NCBI GenBank assembly: GCA_035511075.1
Contig: DATKFW010000059.1
Coordinates: 62,001 to 126,000 of the forward strand
DNA: 64,000 bases
Direction: 5' to 3'
Origin: DATAUD01 sp035511075
GTDB taxonomy: Bacteria; Verrucomicrobiota; Verrucomicrobiia; Limisphaerales; Palsa-1400
Part shown: positions 44,873 to 52,979 of the stretch, piece by piece
Layout: each line of letters begins with the position of its first letter
Numbering within the stretch: the first letter of the stretch is position 1
The notes under the pieces: model-generated
Database searches by the model: none
What the model saw: the letters and a program-made list of their open reading frames with translations, nothing else
What the model was told of the DNA's origin: nothing
Program-made: the position numbers and the translations under genes

Positions 44873-46725
44873 TTACCCGACGGCGCTTCCTTGATCGTCA
44901 TCATCCGATCCACATCCACGGACTGGATTATCTGGCGGGTTCCGCTCGGCCAGATGATTTCCACCCCGTCCGGCTGGGTGGCCGTGCCGAGACCGATGGT
45001 GACGGGCAATTCGGATTGCGATAAATAGCTGCGAGTGGGCATGACCTGCCGCCACAAGGTTTGGCCTTTGACGCGGACCTTGATCCAGGCGCCGATGGCG
45101 TCGCGATTGCTTTTTGTCCCGACCAGTTTCAATCGAATCCAATGATGGTGCAAGTCCTGGTCGTTGCGCAAGAGCAGCGGCGGGCCGCCGACCTGCGTGA
45201 GCACGACATCCAGATCGCCGTCCCCGTCGATGTCGGCAAAGGCGGAGCCGCGTCCGACGATCGGCTGGAAGAGGTCGGAGCCGCATTTGGACGGAGGAAC
45301 GGGCACGAAACATCCGCCGCTACGTTCGCCGGCGTTCCAAAAAAGCTGCGCCGGCTGGCGGTATTGCTGGCCCTGTTGAATCTTGCCAATTTCCTCCTCC
45401 AAATGTCCGTTGGCCGTCAGCACGTCCAATCGTCCGTCCAGGTCGTAATCGAAGAAGAAGACGCCAAACTTCAACAGACGCCAGCCGGCCGGGCCGATGC
45501 CTTCGGTGATGGTTTCGTCGGCGAAAATGAGAGGCTTGTCCTGAGAAACGTATAACGCGGTCATCTCCGTGGCGAAATTGCCAATGATAATGCCCAGGCC
45601 GTCGTCGTTGCGGTAGCGGGCGGTGTCGATGCCCATCGCGCCACGGGCGCGACCGTAGCTGTCAAAACCAATTCCGCACATTGCGCCGATCTCCTTGAAT
45701 GTGCCGTCGCCTTGGTTATGGAAAACAAAATTCTGGACACTGTCATTGGCGACCACCAGATCGATTCGCCCGTCTCCGTCCAGGTCCACGGGGGCGACGC
45801 CGAGAGATTTGCCGGCCGGGACACCGGTCACGGGATTTTTCACCTGGATGCCCGCCTGGGCCGAGACATCCTTGAACTTGCCGTTGCCTTCGTTGTGGTA
45901 GAGGTAACAAAAGGCGCCCTCGAAATTCAATGGCTGGCCGTAGGCTCTTCCCACCCCGACCAGTTTGGAGCCAACCTCCAGGTCGATCTCGCGGGACCAT
46001 CGCACGTAATTGCAAACAAATAGGTCGAGCTTCCCGTCGTTGTCGTAATCAACCCAGGCGCAGCTCGTGCTCCAGTCCTGCCCGCTGCCACCCACGCCGG
46101 CCTCAGCGGTCACGTCCTTGAATTTGCCGTGGCCTTCATTGTGAAAGAGATGGTTGCCGCCCACGCACGAAATAAACACATCGGGCAGTCCGTCGTTATC
46201 GTAGTCGCCGACAGCCACTCCCATTGCGTAAAGACTCACGTCCAGACCGGACCCGGCCGTAACATCCGTGAAGTGGCCGTGGCCGTCGTTATGATAGAGG
46301 GCCATGGTCGGCGGTATCGCTCCGTTCGGCATGTGGCCGGGCCAATAGGTTGAATTGATGAAGAGCAGGTCCTGATGGCCGTCGCCGTCGTAATCCAAGA
46401 ACGCGACGCCGCCGCCCATCGTTTCGGGCAGCAATTTCTCGCCATACGCGCCGTTGACGTGGGTGAAGGTGATGCCGCTGGCAGCCGTGATATCTGTAAA
46501 GGGCGCCAGCGGAATTTCCGCCGTGGGCGCGACGGCGAGTTTGGGCGCGACCAATTGAGTGACTTTTCCCGGAGGCGTAGCCGGCTTTGGTTTGAGGGCA
46601 AAATAGGCGCCGGCGCAGAGGAGGGAGAGAACGAGAAACACCACCCCGGACCAACGCGCCGCGCGGCCGATGATGGCGTCGTCGGAATGCGCCAGTTCTT
46701 CTGGATCCTCGGGTTGGTTACTCAT
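44869..46725 (-). CDS. Membrane-anchored CRTAC-type FG-GAP/ASPIC-UnbV protein
   Basis: A 618-residue protein. I start at ATG 46725 (MSNQPEDPEEL), which overlaps the cytochrome stop by 8 bases; the longer frame adds out-of-character sequence. A cytoplasmic 22-residue head is followed by one transmembrane helix (about 24-44). From about 75 there are repeated calcium-binding blades of a seven-bladed propeller (FLDYDGDGHQDLLF, VGDYDNDGLPDVFIS, WVDYDNDGKLDLFV, PVDLDGDGRIDLVV, FADIDGDGDLDVVL). The C-terminal ASPIC/UnbV domain reads GAWIKVRVKGQTLWRQVMPT and SQSELPVTIGLG. ASPIC/UnbV domains occur in human CRTAC1 and in enediyne-cluster UnbV proteins. It is closely similar to the product of 52980-54707. 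Confidence 0.9.
   Translation of the reverse strand: MSNQPEDPEELAHSDDAIIGRAARWSGVVFLVLSLLCAGAYFALKPKPATPPGKVTQLVAPKLAVAPTAEIPLAPFTDITAASGITFTHVNGAYGEKLLPETMGGGVAFLDYDGDGHQDLLFINSTYWPGHMPNGAIPPTMALYHNDGHGHFTDVTAGSGLDVSLYAMGVAVGDYDNDGLPDVFISCVGGNHLFHNEGHGKFKDVTAEAGVGGSGQDWSTSCAWVDYDNDGKLDLFVCNYVRWSREIDLEVGSKLVGVGRAYGQPLNFEGAFCYLYHNEGNGKFKDVSAQAGIQVKNPVTGVPAGKSLGVAPVDLDGDGRIDLVVANDSVQNFVFHNQGDGTFKEIGAMCGIGFDSYGRARGAMGIDTARYRNDDGLGIIIGNFATEMTALYVSQDKPLIFADETITEGIGPAGWRLLKFGVFFFDYDLDGRLDVLTANGHLEEEIGKIQQGQQYRQPAQLFWNAGERSGGCFVPVPPSKCGSDLFQPIVGRGSAFADIDGDGDLDVVLTQVGGPPLLLRNDQDLHHHWIRLKLVGTKSNRDAIGAWIKVRVKGQTLWRQVMPTRSYLSQSELPVTIGLGTATQPDGVEIIWPSGTRQIIQSVDVDRMMTIKEAPSGN
44986..45167 (-). repeat. Copy A of inverted near-identical segment
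   Basis: The minus strand of these 182 bases aligns without gaps to the plus strand of 54418-54599; I count 17 mismatches (about 91% identity). It encodes the ASPIC/UnbV end of the CRTAC gene. Confidence 0.85.
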
Positions 46726-49543
46726 TGATGCTCGGAAGGCCGGGCGCTCCGGGGCGTTGCAGCGGGTAAATGACAATCGCCTGCGCGGCGTGGTCCGCGG
46801 CTTTGTTGCCGCGGCGCGCAATGCTGATGGCGCGATCGGTCGCATTGTCGTCCGGGCGATAGCGCTCGTGCAATCGCCGCTGTTCCGCGCCTTGTTCTTC
46901 GTCACCGAGCGCTTCGTAAATGAGAGCCAGGTTGTAGTGAGCAGCGACGTTCTCCGAATCCAGCTCGAGCGTGCGATTGAACTGTTCGGCCGCCAGCTTG
47001 AGAAATTGGCGGTAGCGATCGGGCGCGGAGCGTTCCTGCTTGGCGCGTTCGACGAGCGTTTGGCCAAGCTCGTTTATGACTTCGTAATCCTCGCTGAAAT
47101 CGAAATGGCGGCGATCCAGTTCAGGGTAGCGATCCTCCAGGATGCTTCGGTAATCCTCGATGGCTTTGTCGAGGTTGCCGGTTTGCTTGTCCACCAGACC
47201 GTTGAGCCATGCGAGGGTCCAACGCGGGGCGGGTGGATCGCATCGCGCGGCCCGCTGCAATGCGGCCACGGCATCCTCCAGCCGCCCTTCCTTGTAATAG
47301 ACTCGCGCGAGATTCAGGGGACCATCGGCCCGTCCCAATTTTTCGACGTGGCCGAACGCGTCCGCCGCCTGGATTAATTCGCCTTTTTCGCTTCCGCGGT
47401 CGCCTTCCAGCAGAAGGCCGATGCCGTAATCGTTCCAGCGCTGCCAGACTGGGATTTTGGATGGTTCGTTGTTTACGGGAACGTCCGGCGCACCTTCGAT
47501 TGGAAAGGTGATCTTGTCGGAAGCAATCGTTACCACGGGCAGATCGTTGGTGACCGTCAGTGGCGCGCCTTTGGCGTAGTTGGTTCCAAAAACGTAATTC
47601 ATATATACGGTGTCGAACTTGCGATACCGGAGCGCCACCTCCACTTCAAGTGGTTCGCGCTGATCCTCCGGCACGGTGAATTCATAGTGGACGACCTGGC
47701 CGGCGCCCGGCGGGATCTGATGGTTGTAAAGAGGCGTAAAGATGTCCTGCGGATTTCTGCGGTCAATTCGATTCCCATCTTTATCCAGCATATACACATT
47801 GATGAAGTCCGCCCAGGGATCGACTTCCTGGCATCGACCCAGGCCGCCGCTTCTGCCGATGATGCTTTGGCCGCCGGAGACCTGGGCATCGACCCAAATC
47901 TCATTGGAATCAACCGTTCCCTGGCTGAACGGGTGCCCCACGGTCAACGTGCGCAGGACCACCTCGATCAGATATTTGCGGCCTCGTTTGAGCATGGGAA
48001 CTTGAGGACGCAACGGCGCGGACAACGGTGAGTCAACCGTCCCTCCATCTTTGACTCCAAAAATGTCAACCCGGACCGAGTTTTTCAAGAATTCCTCCTC
48101 GGCTTTGAGTGTCGATTCGTCGTGGCGAAGAGCGGGCAGGCCGGTGTTGGCGCCCGGGAAGAGATGGTTATGGATCGTGAGGACCTGGTTGGTGGCGACC
48201 GGCTCGTTGAATTTCGCGCCGAAGTCGTCGGATGGACTTAACGGCATGTGGCAGACGTTGCAATTTTGTTTGGCCACATCCGGATAGTAGAAGCTGCGGG
48301 CGCTGTGGCCTGAAACCCCGCTCAGCAGATAAGAGTCGTAATGGTTTTGGCCGCGCAGGAAATCCTTGTACTTGCTCAATTCGTATGGGATGCTGACTTT
48401 GTGGCAGGTGGAGCAAAACTCGGCCGTTTTGTGGAACGGTTTGAGGAATGTTCTCTTGTGAAATTCCGGGTTGGCTTTGACGAGTGTCCGGTTGATGTAC
48501 CGCAGGACGGCATTGGAACTATAGGTAAAGGGATACATGATGGGTTCCTCAATCGTGTAATCCGCGTTGCCGCGCGTACTGTTGATGTGGGTGATGGAAT
48601 GACACGCGACACACGTGATGCCCGCCTGCGATGTCGGGTCATGCACGTCGTCGAACTTGGGATTATCGAACGCGCCGCTGAAAAAGGGCACGATATCATG
48701 GCAGCCGGCGCACCAGCGGGCGCCGCGGACGTTGCCATCGCGCGCCAGCGAGACCCGGCGGGTTTCGCGCACGCTGAAAAGGTAGGGTTGGTTGTTAAAC
48801 GAACTGAAGTGATGGGCGCTGTGGAACCAATCGTTGTACGTGTCTTTGTGGCACGACACGCAGTATTCATTGTTCATCATCGCGCGGGCGGGAATGAAGT
48901 TGCCGGTCGCGGTTCGGGCCAGGGATGGATGGAAATACTTCTCGCCCTCCTTCGGGCCCGCCACGTTCCACTTGCGCGGATCATGCGAATGCAATACCAC
49001 CATCGCCCCAACCAGCGCGGCCACAGCGATGGCCCAGCCGAGGCCAAGCCGCCATTTCACCCGCGGTCCCGCCAGGCGATGCAGTATGTAAAGCCACACC
49101 GCCAGAAGGGGTGTAATCACATGCGCCCAGTAAATCGGCGAGCGGACGCGCGGATCCTTGATGGAAAAAAAATCGAAGCGCATCAAAGCCACACCCGTCA
49201 ACAATAGGACAATGCTGATGGCAAACAACGTATAACCCACTCGTACCGCGCGCCGGTTGGGGCGGTCGTGCGCGTTCCTAATATGCAAAACGCCAAAGAC
49301 AATTACCGGCACGACCAGCAACAAACCCAGCGCCAGGTGCGCCAGGAACATCCACTGGTAGAAATAGTTCTGGTACGTCAGTCCCCTGACGTATTCGAGA
49401 AACGTGATGCTCGCCAGGTAGGCCGAGTTGGCCCCGAGCAACGCCACCAAACCGAAAATGAAATACAGCACCATACGCAGCCGCGGGCCGACGGCGCGCA
49501 CGTATTTCTTCATCTTCGGACTGCCAGGCGGTTGACCGGTCAT
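46718..49543 (-). CDS. Fused b-heme, penta-heme c and TPR cytochrome
   Basis: A 941-residue multi-domain redox protein. Residues about 22-185 contain four transmembrane helices with His69 and His87 in one pair and His141 and His155 in another, the pattern of a two-heme cytochrome b. Five CxxCH c-heme sites follow at 228-232, 278-282, 311-315, 377-381 and 428-432, in cytochrome-c554-like surroundings. Residues about 480-680 are strand-rich, and about 700-880 are tetratricopeptide repeats ending in EGDEEQG-like helices. It would carry electrons from the membrane into the periplasm and bind partners through the TPR part. The porin gene lies 6 bases upstream, the CRTAC gene overlaps downstream. 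Confidence 0.88.
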   Translation of the reverse strand: MTGQPPGSPKMKKYVRAVGPRLRMVLYFIFGLVALLGANSAYLASITFLEYVRGLTYQNYFYQWMFLAHLALGLLLVVPVIVFGVLHIRNAHDRPNRRAVRVGYTLFAISIVLLLTGVALMRFDFFSIKDPRVRSPIYWAHVITPLLAVWLYILHRLAGPRVKWRLGLGWAIAVAALVGAMVVLHSHDPRKWNVAGPKEGEKYFHPSLARTATGNFIPARAMMNNEYCVSCHKDTYNDWFHSAHHFSSFNNQPYLFSVRETRRVSLARDGNVRGARWCAGCHDIVPFFSGAFDNPKFDDVHDPTSQAGITCVACHSITHINSTRGNADYTIEEPIMYPFTYSSNAVLRYINRTLVKANPEFHKRTFLKPFHKTAEFCSTCHKVSIPYELSKYKDFLRGQNHYDSYLLSGVSGHSARSFYYPDVAKQNCNVCHMPLSPSDDFGAKFNEPVATNQVLTIHNHLFPGANTGLPALRHDESTLKAEEEFLKNSVRVDIFGVKDGGTVDSPLSAPLRPQVPMLKRGRKYLIEVVLRTLTVGHPFSQGTVDSNEIWVDAQVSGGQSIIGRSGGLGRCQEVDPWADFINVYMLDKDGNRIDRRNPQDIFTPLYNHQIPPGAGQVVHYEFTVPEDQREPLEVEVALRYRKFDTVYMNYVFGTNYAKGAPLTVTNDLPVVTIASDKITFPIEGAPDVPVNNEPSKIPVWQRWNDYGIGLLLEGDRGSEKGELIQAADAFGHVEKLGRADGPLNLARVYYKEGRLEDAVAALQRAARCDPPAPRWTLAWLNGLVDKQTGNLDKAIEDYRSILEDRYPELDRRHFDFSEDYEVINELGQTLVERAKQERSAPDRYRQFLKLAAEQFNRTLELDSENVAAHYNLALIYEALGDEEQGAEQRRLHERYRPDDNATDRAISIARRGNKAADHAAQAIVIYPLQRPGAPGLPSINE

Positions 49544-49549
49544 GCTGGT

Positions 49550-51019
49550 TTAGAAGTTGAAAGTCGCTTGCGCGTAAACGTAGTCGGCATCCGCCGCTCC
49601 GCCGTGGCCGGAGAGGGAGTCCTTGACATAGTCGCCCGCAAAGAAATGGGCGTACCCTCCTTGCACCGAAGCATAACTGGTGACCATCAAAGTGGCCGTG
49701 AGGTCCAGTTCCTCGCCAACGAAACTATTGTACCCTGGGTGGATTCCGTAACCACCCGTTGTCCGTGGAGCACCGTTGCCCTGGTAAAAGTAATCGTCCG
49801 TGCTTGCGAGCCAGAAGGCATGCCCGTCCAGACTCACCGTCAACGGCCGCCACAGTTTGACGGAACTGGCCAGGTGGAGGTCGTGAATATTTTGCAATGA
49901 AAAGAAATCCATTATGCCATAAAGACCGTGTTGGGAAGGGAAAAGATTGTCGAAAGTGCCATGTCTGCCGTCGCTCGGATTGCTGTCGCCGGAGCCATAA
50001 TTATATTCAAGGCCAAGTCGCGGCGACAGCGGCGCTTCGCTCCAGGTATGGCCGCCAACGACATGCACGGCAAAAGCGCTCTGCGTCAGGCTTGGCGTAG
50101 TCGTGCTGGATTCGAACCGGCCAAACTGGTACGCCGCTTCCGCTCCGTAGTCCCAACCGTCCAGCGCGCCTGGCAGCGATTGGACGCGCCCGCCGATGGT
50201 ATAAATATCGCGGGGAGACGCCAGCGGGTATTGGACTGGTTTTTCGGCCGCTTCGTAGGCCGGATGCGGGTCGGTGTTGCGCGCCAGAAAATACACCTGC
50301 GACACCTGGAAAGGAATCAAAGTCCGGGTCGAGGCGTAGAGTCCCGAAAACTTGTCGTGGCTGTCGGAGGTATCGAATCCCTGCAAATCTGGAAGAACCG
50401 GCTGGCTGACAAAGGCATCGACCCAAAGATTGGAGCTCTGATAGCGCAATTTGGCAGCGTCGAACGTGCGTCCGAAGTTAAGCCAGTCGGCGACGCCGAT
50501 AAGGCGCTGGTCGCCGTAGGCGAGTTCCTGCCGGCCCACCTTGGCCATGAGCGGAAACTCCTCGGGATTTCCCAAGGCGGCCCAGGCTTGGCGCAGGGTA
50601 TAGTGGTCGTTATCGGGACTGGGTTGGCGGTCGTCGTTGAACGAGGTGGAATCCTGCAGTTCGCCATAAACTTCAATCCAATCCCAAGGCATCCAGCCCA
50701 AATGCAGCCGTTCGCGCATCAGCTCATACGCGTTTTCGGAATCGCCCGTGTGTTGAAAATCCACTGTCTTGAGCGGCTTGGGCACGGCGAAGTACGCCTT
50801 GTCCTCGTAGCGGGCGCGAACCTGCCCGCCGATGTCCCAGGAATCAAGCCCGGTTGATTGCTGGCGAAGCCAGTCGTTGAGAATTCCTGGACTGGGAGCC
50901 GGCGGGACGGCTGTGGTGCTATTCGTTTGGGCGAATAGCATTCCCGATGTTCCGTTCAAGAGCAGCCCCAGGCTGATGAGGAAAATTCCGTATGACTTTG
51001 TTTGGGAGATCATGGGCAA
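49550..51019 (-). CDS. Outer-membrane beta-barrel porin, alginate-export-like
   Basis: A 489-residue protein with a signal peptide (about 1-30, ending MLFAQTN) and a C-terminal strand ending in Phe (YVYAQATFNF), the sorting signal of outer-membrane barrels. The interior has alternating amphipathic strands, and the stretch FPLMAKVGRQELAYGDQRLIG with WLNFGRTFDAAKLRY is typical of the alginate_export family (PF13372). It would pass a substrate across the outer membrane. It is the first structural gene after the LytTR regulator (72 bases) and lies 6 bases before the cytochrome gene, so the two probably act together. Confidence 0.87.
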   Translation of the reverse strand: MPMISQTKSYGIFLISLGLLLNGTSGMLFAQTNSTTAVPPAPSPGILNDWLRQQSTGLDSWDIGGQVRARYEDKAYFAVPKPLKTVDFQHTGDSENAYELMRERLHLGWMPWDWIEVYGELQDSTSFNDDRQPSPDNDHYTLRQAWAALGNPEEFPLMAKVGRQELAYGDQRLIGVADWLNFGRTFDAAKLRYQSSNLWVDAFVSQPVLPDLQGFDTSDSHDKFSGLYASTRTLIPFQVSQVYFLARNTDPHPAYEAAEKPVQYPLASPRDIYTIGGRVQSLPGALDGWDYGAEAAYQFGRFESSTTTPSLTQSAFAVHVVGGHTWSEAPLSPRLGLEYNYGSGDSNPSDGRHGTFDNLFPSQHGLYGIMDFFSLQNIHDLHLASSVKLWRPLTVSLDGHAFWLASTDDYFYQGNGAPRTTGGYGIHPGYNSFVGEELDLTATLMVTSYASVQGGYAHFFAGDYVKDSLSGHGGAADADYVYAQATFNF

Positions 51020-51091
51020 TTCATGGCAAAAGAGCGCCTTGAAGCCAATGTTACAGGGATGAACGGCGGGATTCTTGGTGCGAAAGGAGAG

Positions 51092-51850
51092 TCAGCCCAA
51101 GCCGAGTTGCTTAAGCTTGTCACGATAACGGCGGCTCAACGTTAACTTGAGGCCATTTTGCAGAATCACCGCGTAGCCGCCGTAGAACAGGCGCTGAAGC
51201 TCGCTCACACGCTGCCTGTTGACGATCACGGAACGACTGATGCGGATGAATTCTCCGGGAGCAAGGCGCGCTTCAATCGTGTTTAAGGTTTCACGCAGGA
51301 GGTGCGATTTTTTTTCAAGGTGCAACTCGACATAATTGTTGGCGGACTGGATCCAGAAAATCTCTTCCGGCCGCACCCACGTTATGCGCCCGCCGGATTT
51401 GACAATCAACCGCTCGGGCGATTTGGCGGAGGCCAACTCTCTGAGAAGCGCCGATTGCCGTTCCTGAAGCGAGCGGTCGTCATGGCGGCGGGCTCGTTCG
51501 AGAGCATGGCGCAACGCCGTTTGAAATCGTTCCCGGTTGAACGGCTTCAAAAGGTAGTCTGCCGCGTGAACTTCAAATGCGCGCAGGGCAAACTCATCGT
51601 GGGCGGACACAAAGACGATGACCGGCATCGCCCCCTCCCCTATGCTCTCCAATACGCCGAACCCGTCCAATTCGGGCATCTGAACGTCAAGAAAGACAAG
51701 TCGCGGGCACAGCGAGCGGATGGCGGCCACCGCCTCCAATCCATTGGAGCACTCACCGGCGATTTCGATCTCCGGCTCGCCCATCAACAACTGGCGGAGG
51801 CGTGCGCGCGCCAACGGTTCGTCGTCAACGATGAGCGTCCGAATTTTCAT
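51092..51850 (-). CDS. LytTR-type response regulator
   Basis: A 252-residue regulator with N-terminal receiver (MKIRTLIVDDEPLARARLRQ, phospho-acceptor in VFLDVQMPELDG, Lys in YLLKPFNRERF) and a C-terminal LytTR DNA-binding domain (ERLIVKSGGRITWVRPEEIF, QSANNYVELHLEKK, FIRISRSVIVNRQRVSEL). Its start overlaps the end of the kinase gene by 26 bases. Position at the head of the porin-cytochrome run, and 1.1 kb from the divergent CRTAC operon, makes one or both operons its likely targets. LytTR proteins bind paired direct repeats, which should be sought upstream of 51019 and in the 52935-52979 gap. Confidence 0.92.
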   Translation of the reverse strand: MKIRTLIVDDEPLARARLRQLLMGEPEIEIAGECSNGLEAVAAIRSLCPRLVFLDVQMPELDGFGVLESIGEGAMPVIVFVSAHDEFALRAFEVHAADYLLKPFNRERFQTALRHALERARRHDDRSLQERQSALLRELASAKSPERLIVKSGGRITWVRPEEIFWIQSANNYVELHLEKKSHLLRETLNTIEARLAPGEFIRISRSVIVNRQRVSELQRLFYGGYAVILQNGLKLTLSRRYRDKLKQLGLG

Positions 51851-52934
51851 GGCAACCGGTCTCGCGTCGAAAAGGGATGCTCAAGCGAACCCGCAATCCG
51901 CCGTCGGAGCCGTCCTGCAACTCCAAATGATGGGCCGCGCCATAGAGCTCGCGCAGGCGCGCCCGTGTGTTTGACAGGCCGACGCCTTCGGCCGCGGGCG
52001 CGCCGCCGCGCAGGCCGGCGCCGCTGTCGCAGACCTCGAGCGCGAGCAAGCCATCCTGCCGATGGGCGCGCAGTTTAATCCGGCCCGGTTTGGCGTGCGG
52101 CTCGATCCCGTGGCGGATAGCGTTCTCGACGAGCGGCTGCAAAACGAGATTGGGCACAAACGCGTCGAGCGTTTCCGGGGCGATTTCGAGCGTGACCGCC
52201 AGGCGGTCGCCAAAGCGCGTCTGCTCGATCTGGAGATAACGCTGGAGAAAGTCCAACTCCTGGCGCAACGGCACTTCTTGCATTTCGGAATTGGCCAGGG
52301 CCGTGCGGAGCAGATCGGCCAATTGGGTGAGCATCCGGTCGGCGGCCTCGACGTCCTGATGCATCAGCGCGGAAACAGAGTGGAGGCTGTTGAAAAGAAA
52401 ATGCGGATTCAATTGCATTTGCAGGGCTTGCAGCTTGGCTTGGGCCAGGCGCTTCTCAAGTTCCAGGGCGCTCAGTTCGCGTTCGCGAAACTTCCGGTAA
52501 TACTCGGAGGCCTGGCTGACCGCGACGATCACCCAATATACCAGCAAATTGAAATGCCACGTCTTGACGAGCAACGGTTTGAACGCGTCCTCAAAACTGG
52601 CGGCGCTCTGCCATTGGCCGATCCACGCGCGCACGACCATGTAAGTGAGCGAGAAGGCCGCGCTGCAAACGAGATGGACTACGAGGCTCTTGCGCCATCG
52701 AGCGGCCTCGAAAGGAAACCACCGCGCCAGATGCATCACGGGAATGGATAGAAGGGCGAACACGTACCAATCCGCCAACGAATAGCTGACCGCCTGCTTC
52801 CAGGTCACTCCCAGGCCGGCTTGGGCGCTGGAAATGTAGAACTGACTGGCAAAAGAGAGGCCGATGCCCGTCCAGAAGAGAAAACCGGCCAGCCATCTGG
52901 CAAATCGATTCTGGAAAACGGTTCGTGTTGTCAT
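51825..52934 (-). CDS. LytS/YpdA-type sensor histidine kinase
   Basis: A 369-residue kinase starting at ATG 52934 (MTTRTVFQNRF); the longer frame to 52979 adds 15 residues and would leave no room for a promoter. Four transmembrane helices occupy about residues 15-150. The His_kinase domain (PF06580) has the phosphorylated His in LQMQLNPHFLFNSLHSVSAL, followed by the ATPase region with LVENAIRHGIEPHAKPG and DSGAGLRG. It pairs with the overlapping LytTR regulator. It starts 45 bases from the divergent CRTAC gene, so both transcripts share the short regulatory region. Confidence 0.9.
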   Translation of the reverse strand: MTTRTVFQNRFARWLAGFLFWTGIGLSFASQFYISSAQAGLGVTWKQAVSYSLADWYVFALLSIPVMHLARWFPFEAARWRKSLVVHLVCSAAFSLTYMVVRAWIGQWQSAASFEDAFKPLLVKTWHFNLLVYWVIVAVSQASEYYRKFRERELSALELEKRLAQAKLQALQMQLNPHFLFNSLHSVSALMHQDVEAADRMLTQLADLLRTALANSEMQEVPLRQELDFLQRYLQIEQTRFGDRLAVTLEIAPETLDAFVPNLVLQPLVENAIRHGIEPHAKPGRIKLRAHRQDGLLALEVCDSGAGLRGGAPAAEGVGLSNTRARLRELYGAAHHLELQDGSDGGLRVRLSIPFRRETGCHENSDAHR

Positions 52935-52979
52935 TTTGCCGGCGGTTTTGATAGAGTGATATGCACGGCTCCCTGGCAA
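52935..52979. promoter_or_regulatory. 45-base divergent regulatory region
   Basis: All the sequence between the kinase start and the divergent CRTAC start. On the plus strand TTGCCG 52936-52941 and GATATG 52958-52963 (16 apart) are a weak promoter candidate. Given the small size, promoter elements of each side probably reach into the other gene. Confidence 0.4.

Noticed and set aside
46726..47067. N-terminal extension of the CRTAC gene by 114 residues
   Set aside because: It overlaps the cytochrome TPR coding region and is Ser/Arg-rich shadow sequence; MSNQPEDPEEL followed by a transmembrane helix is a natural start.
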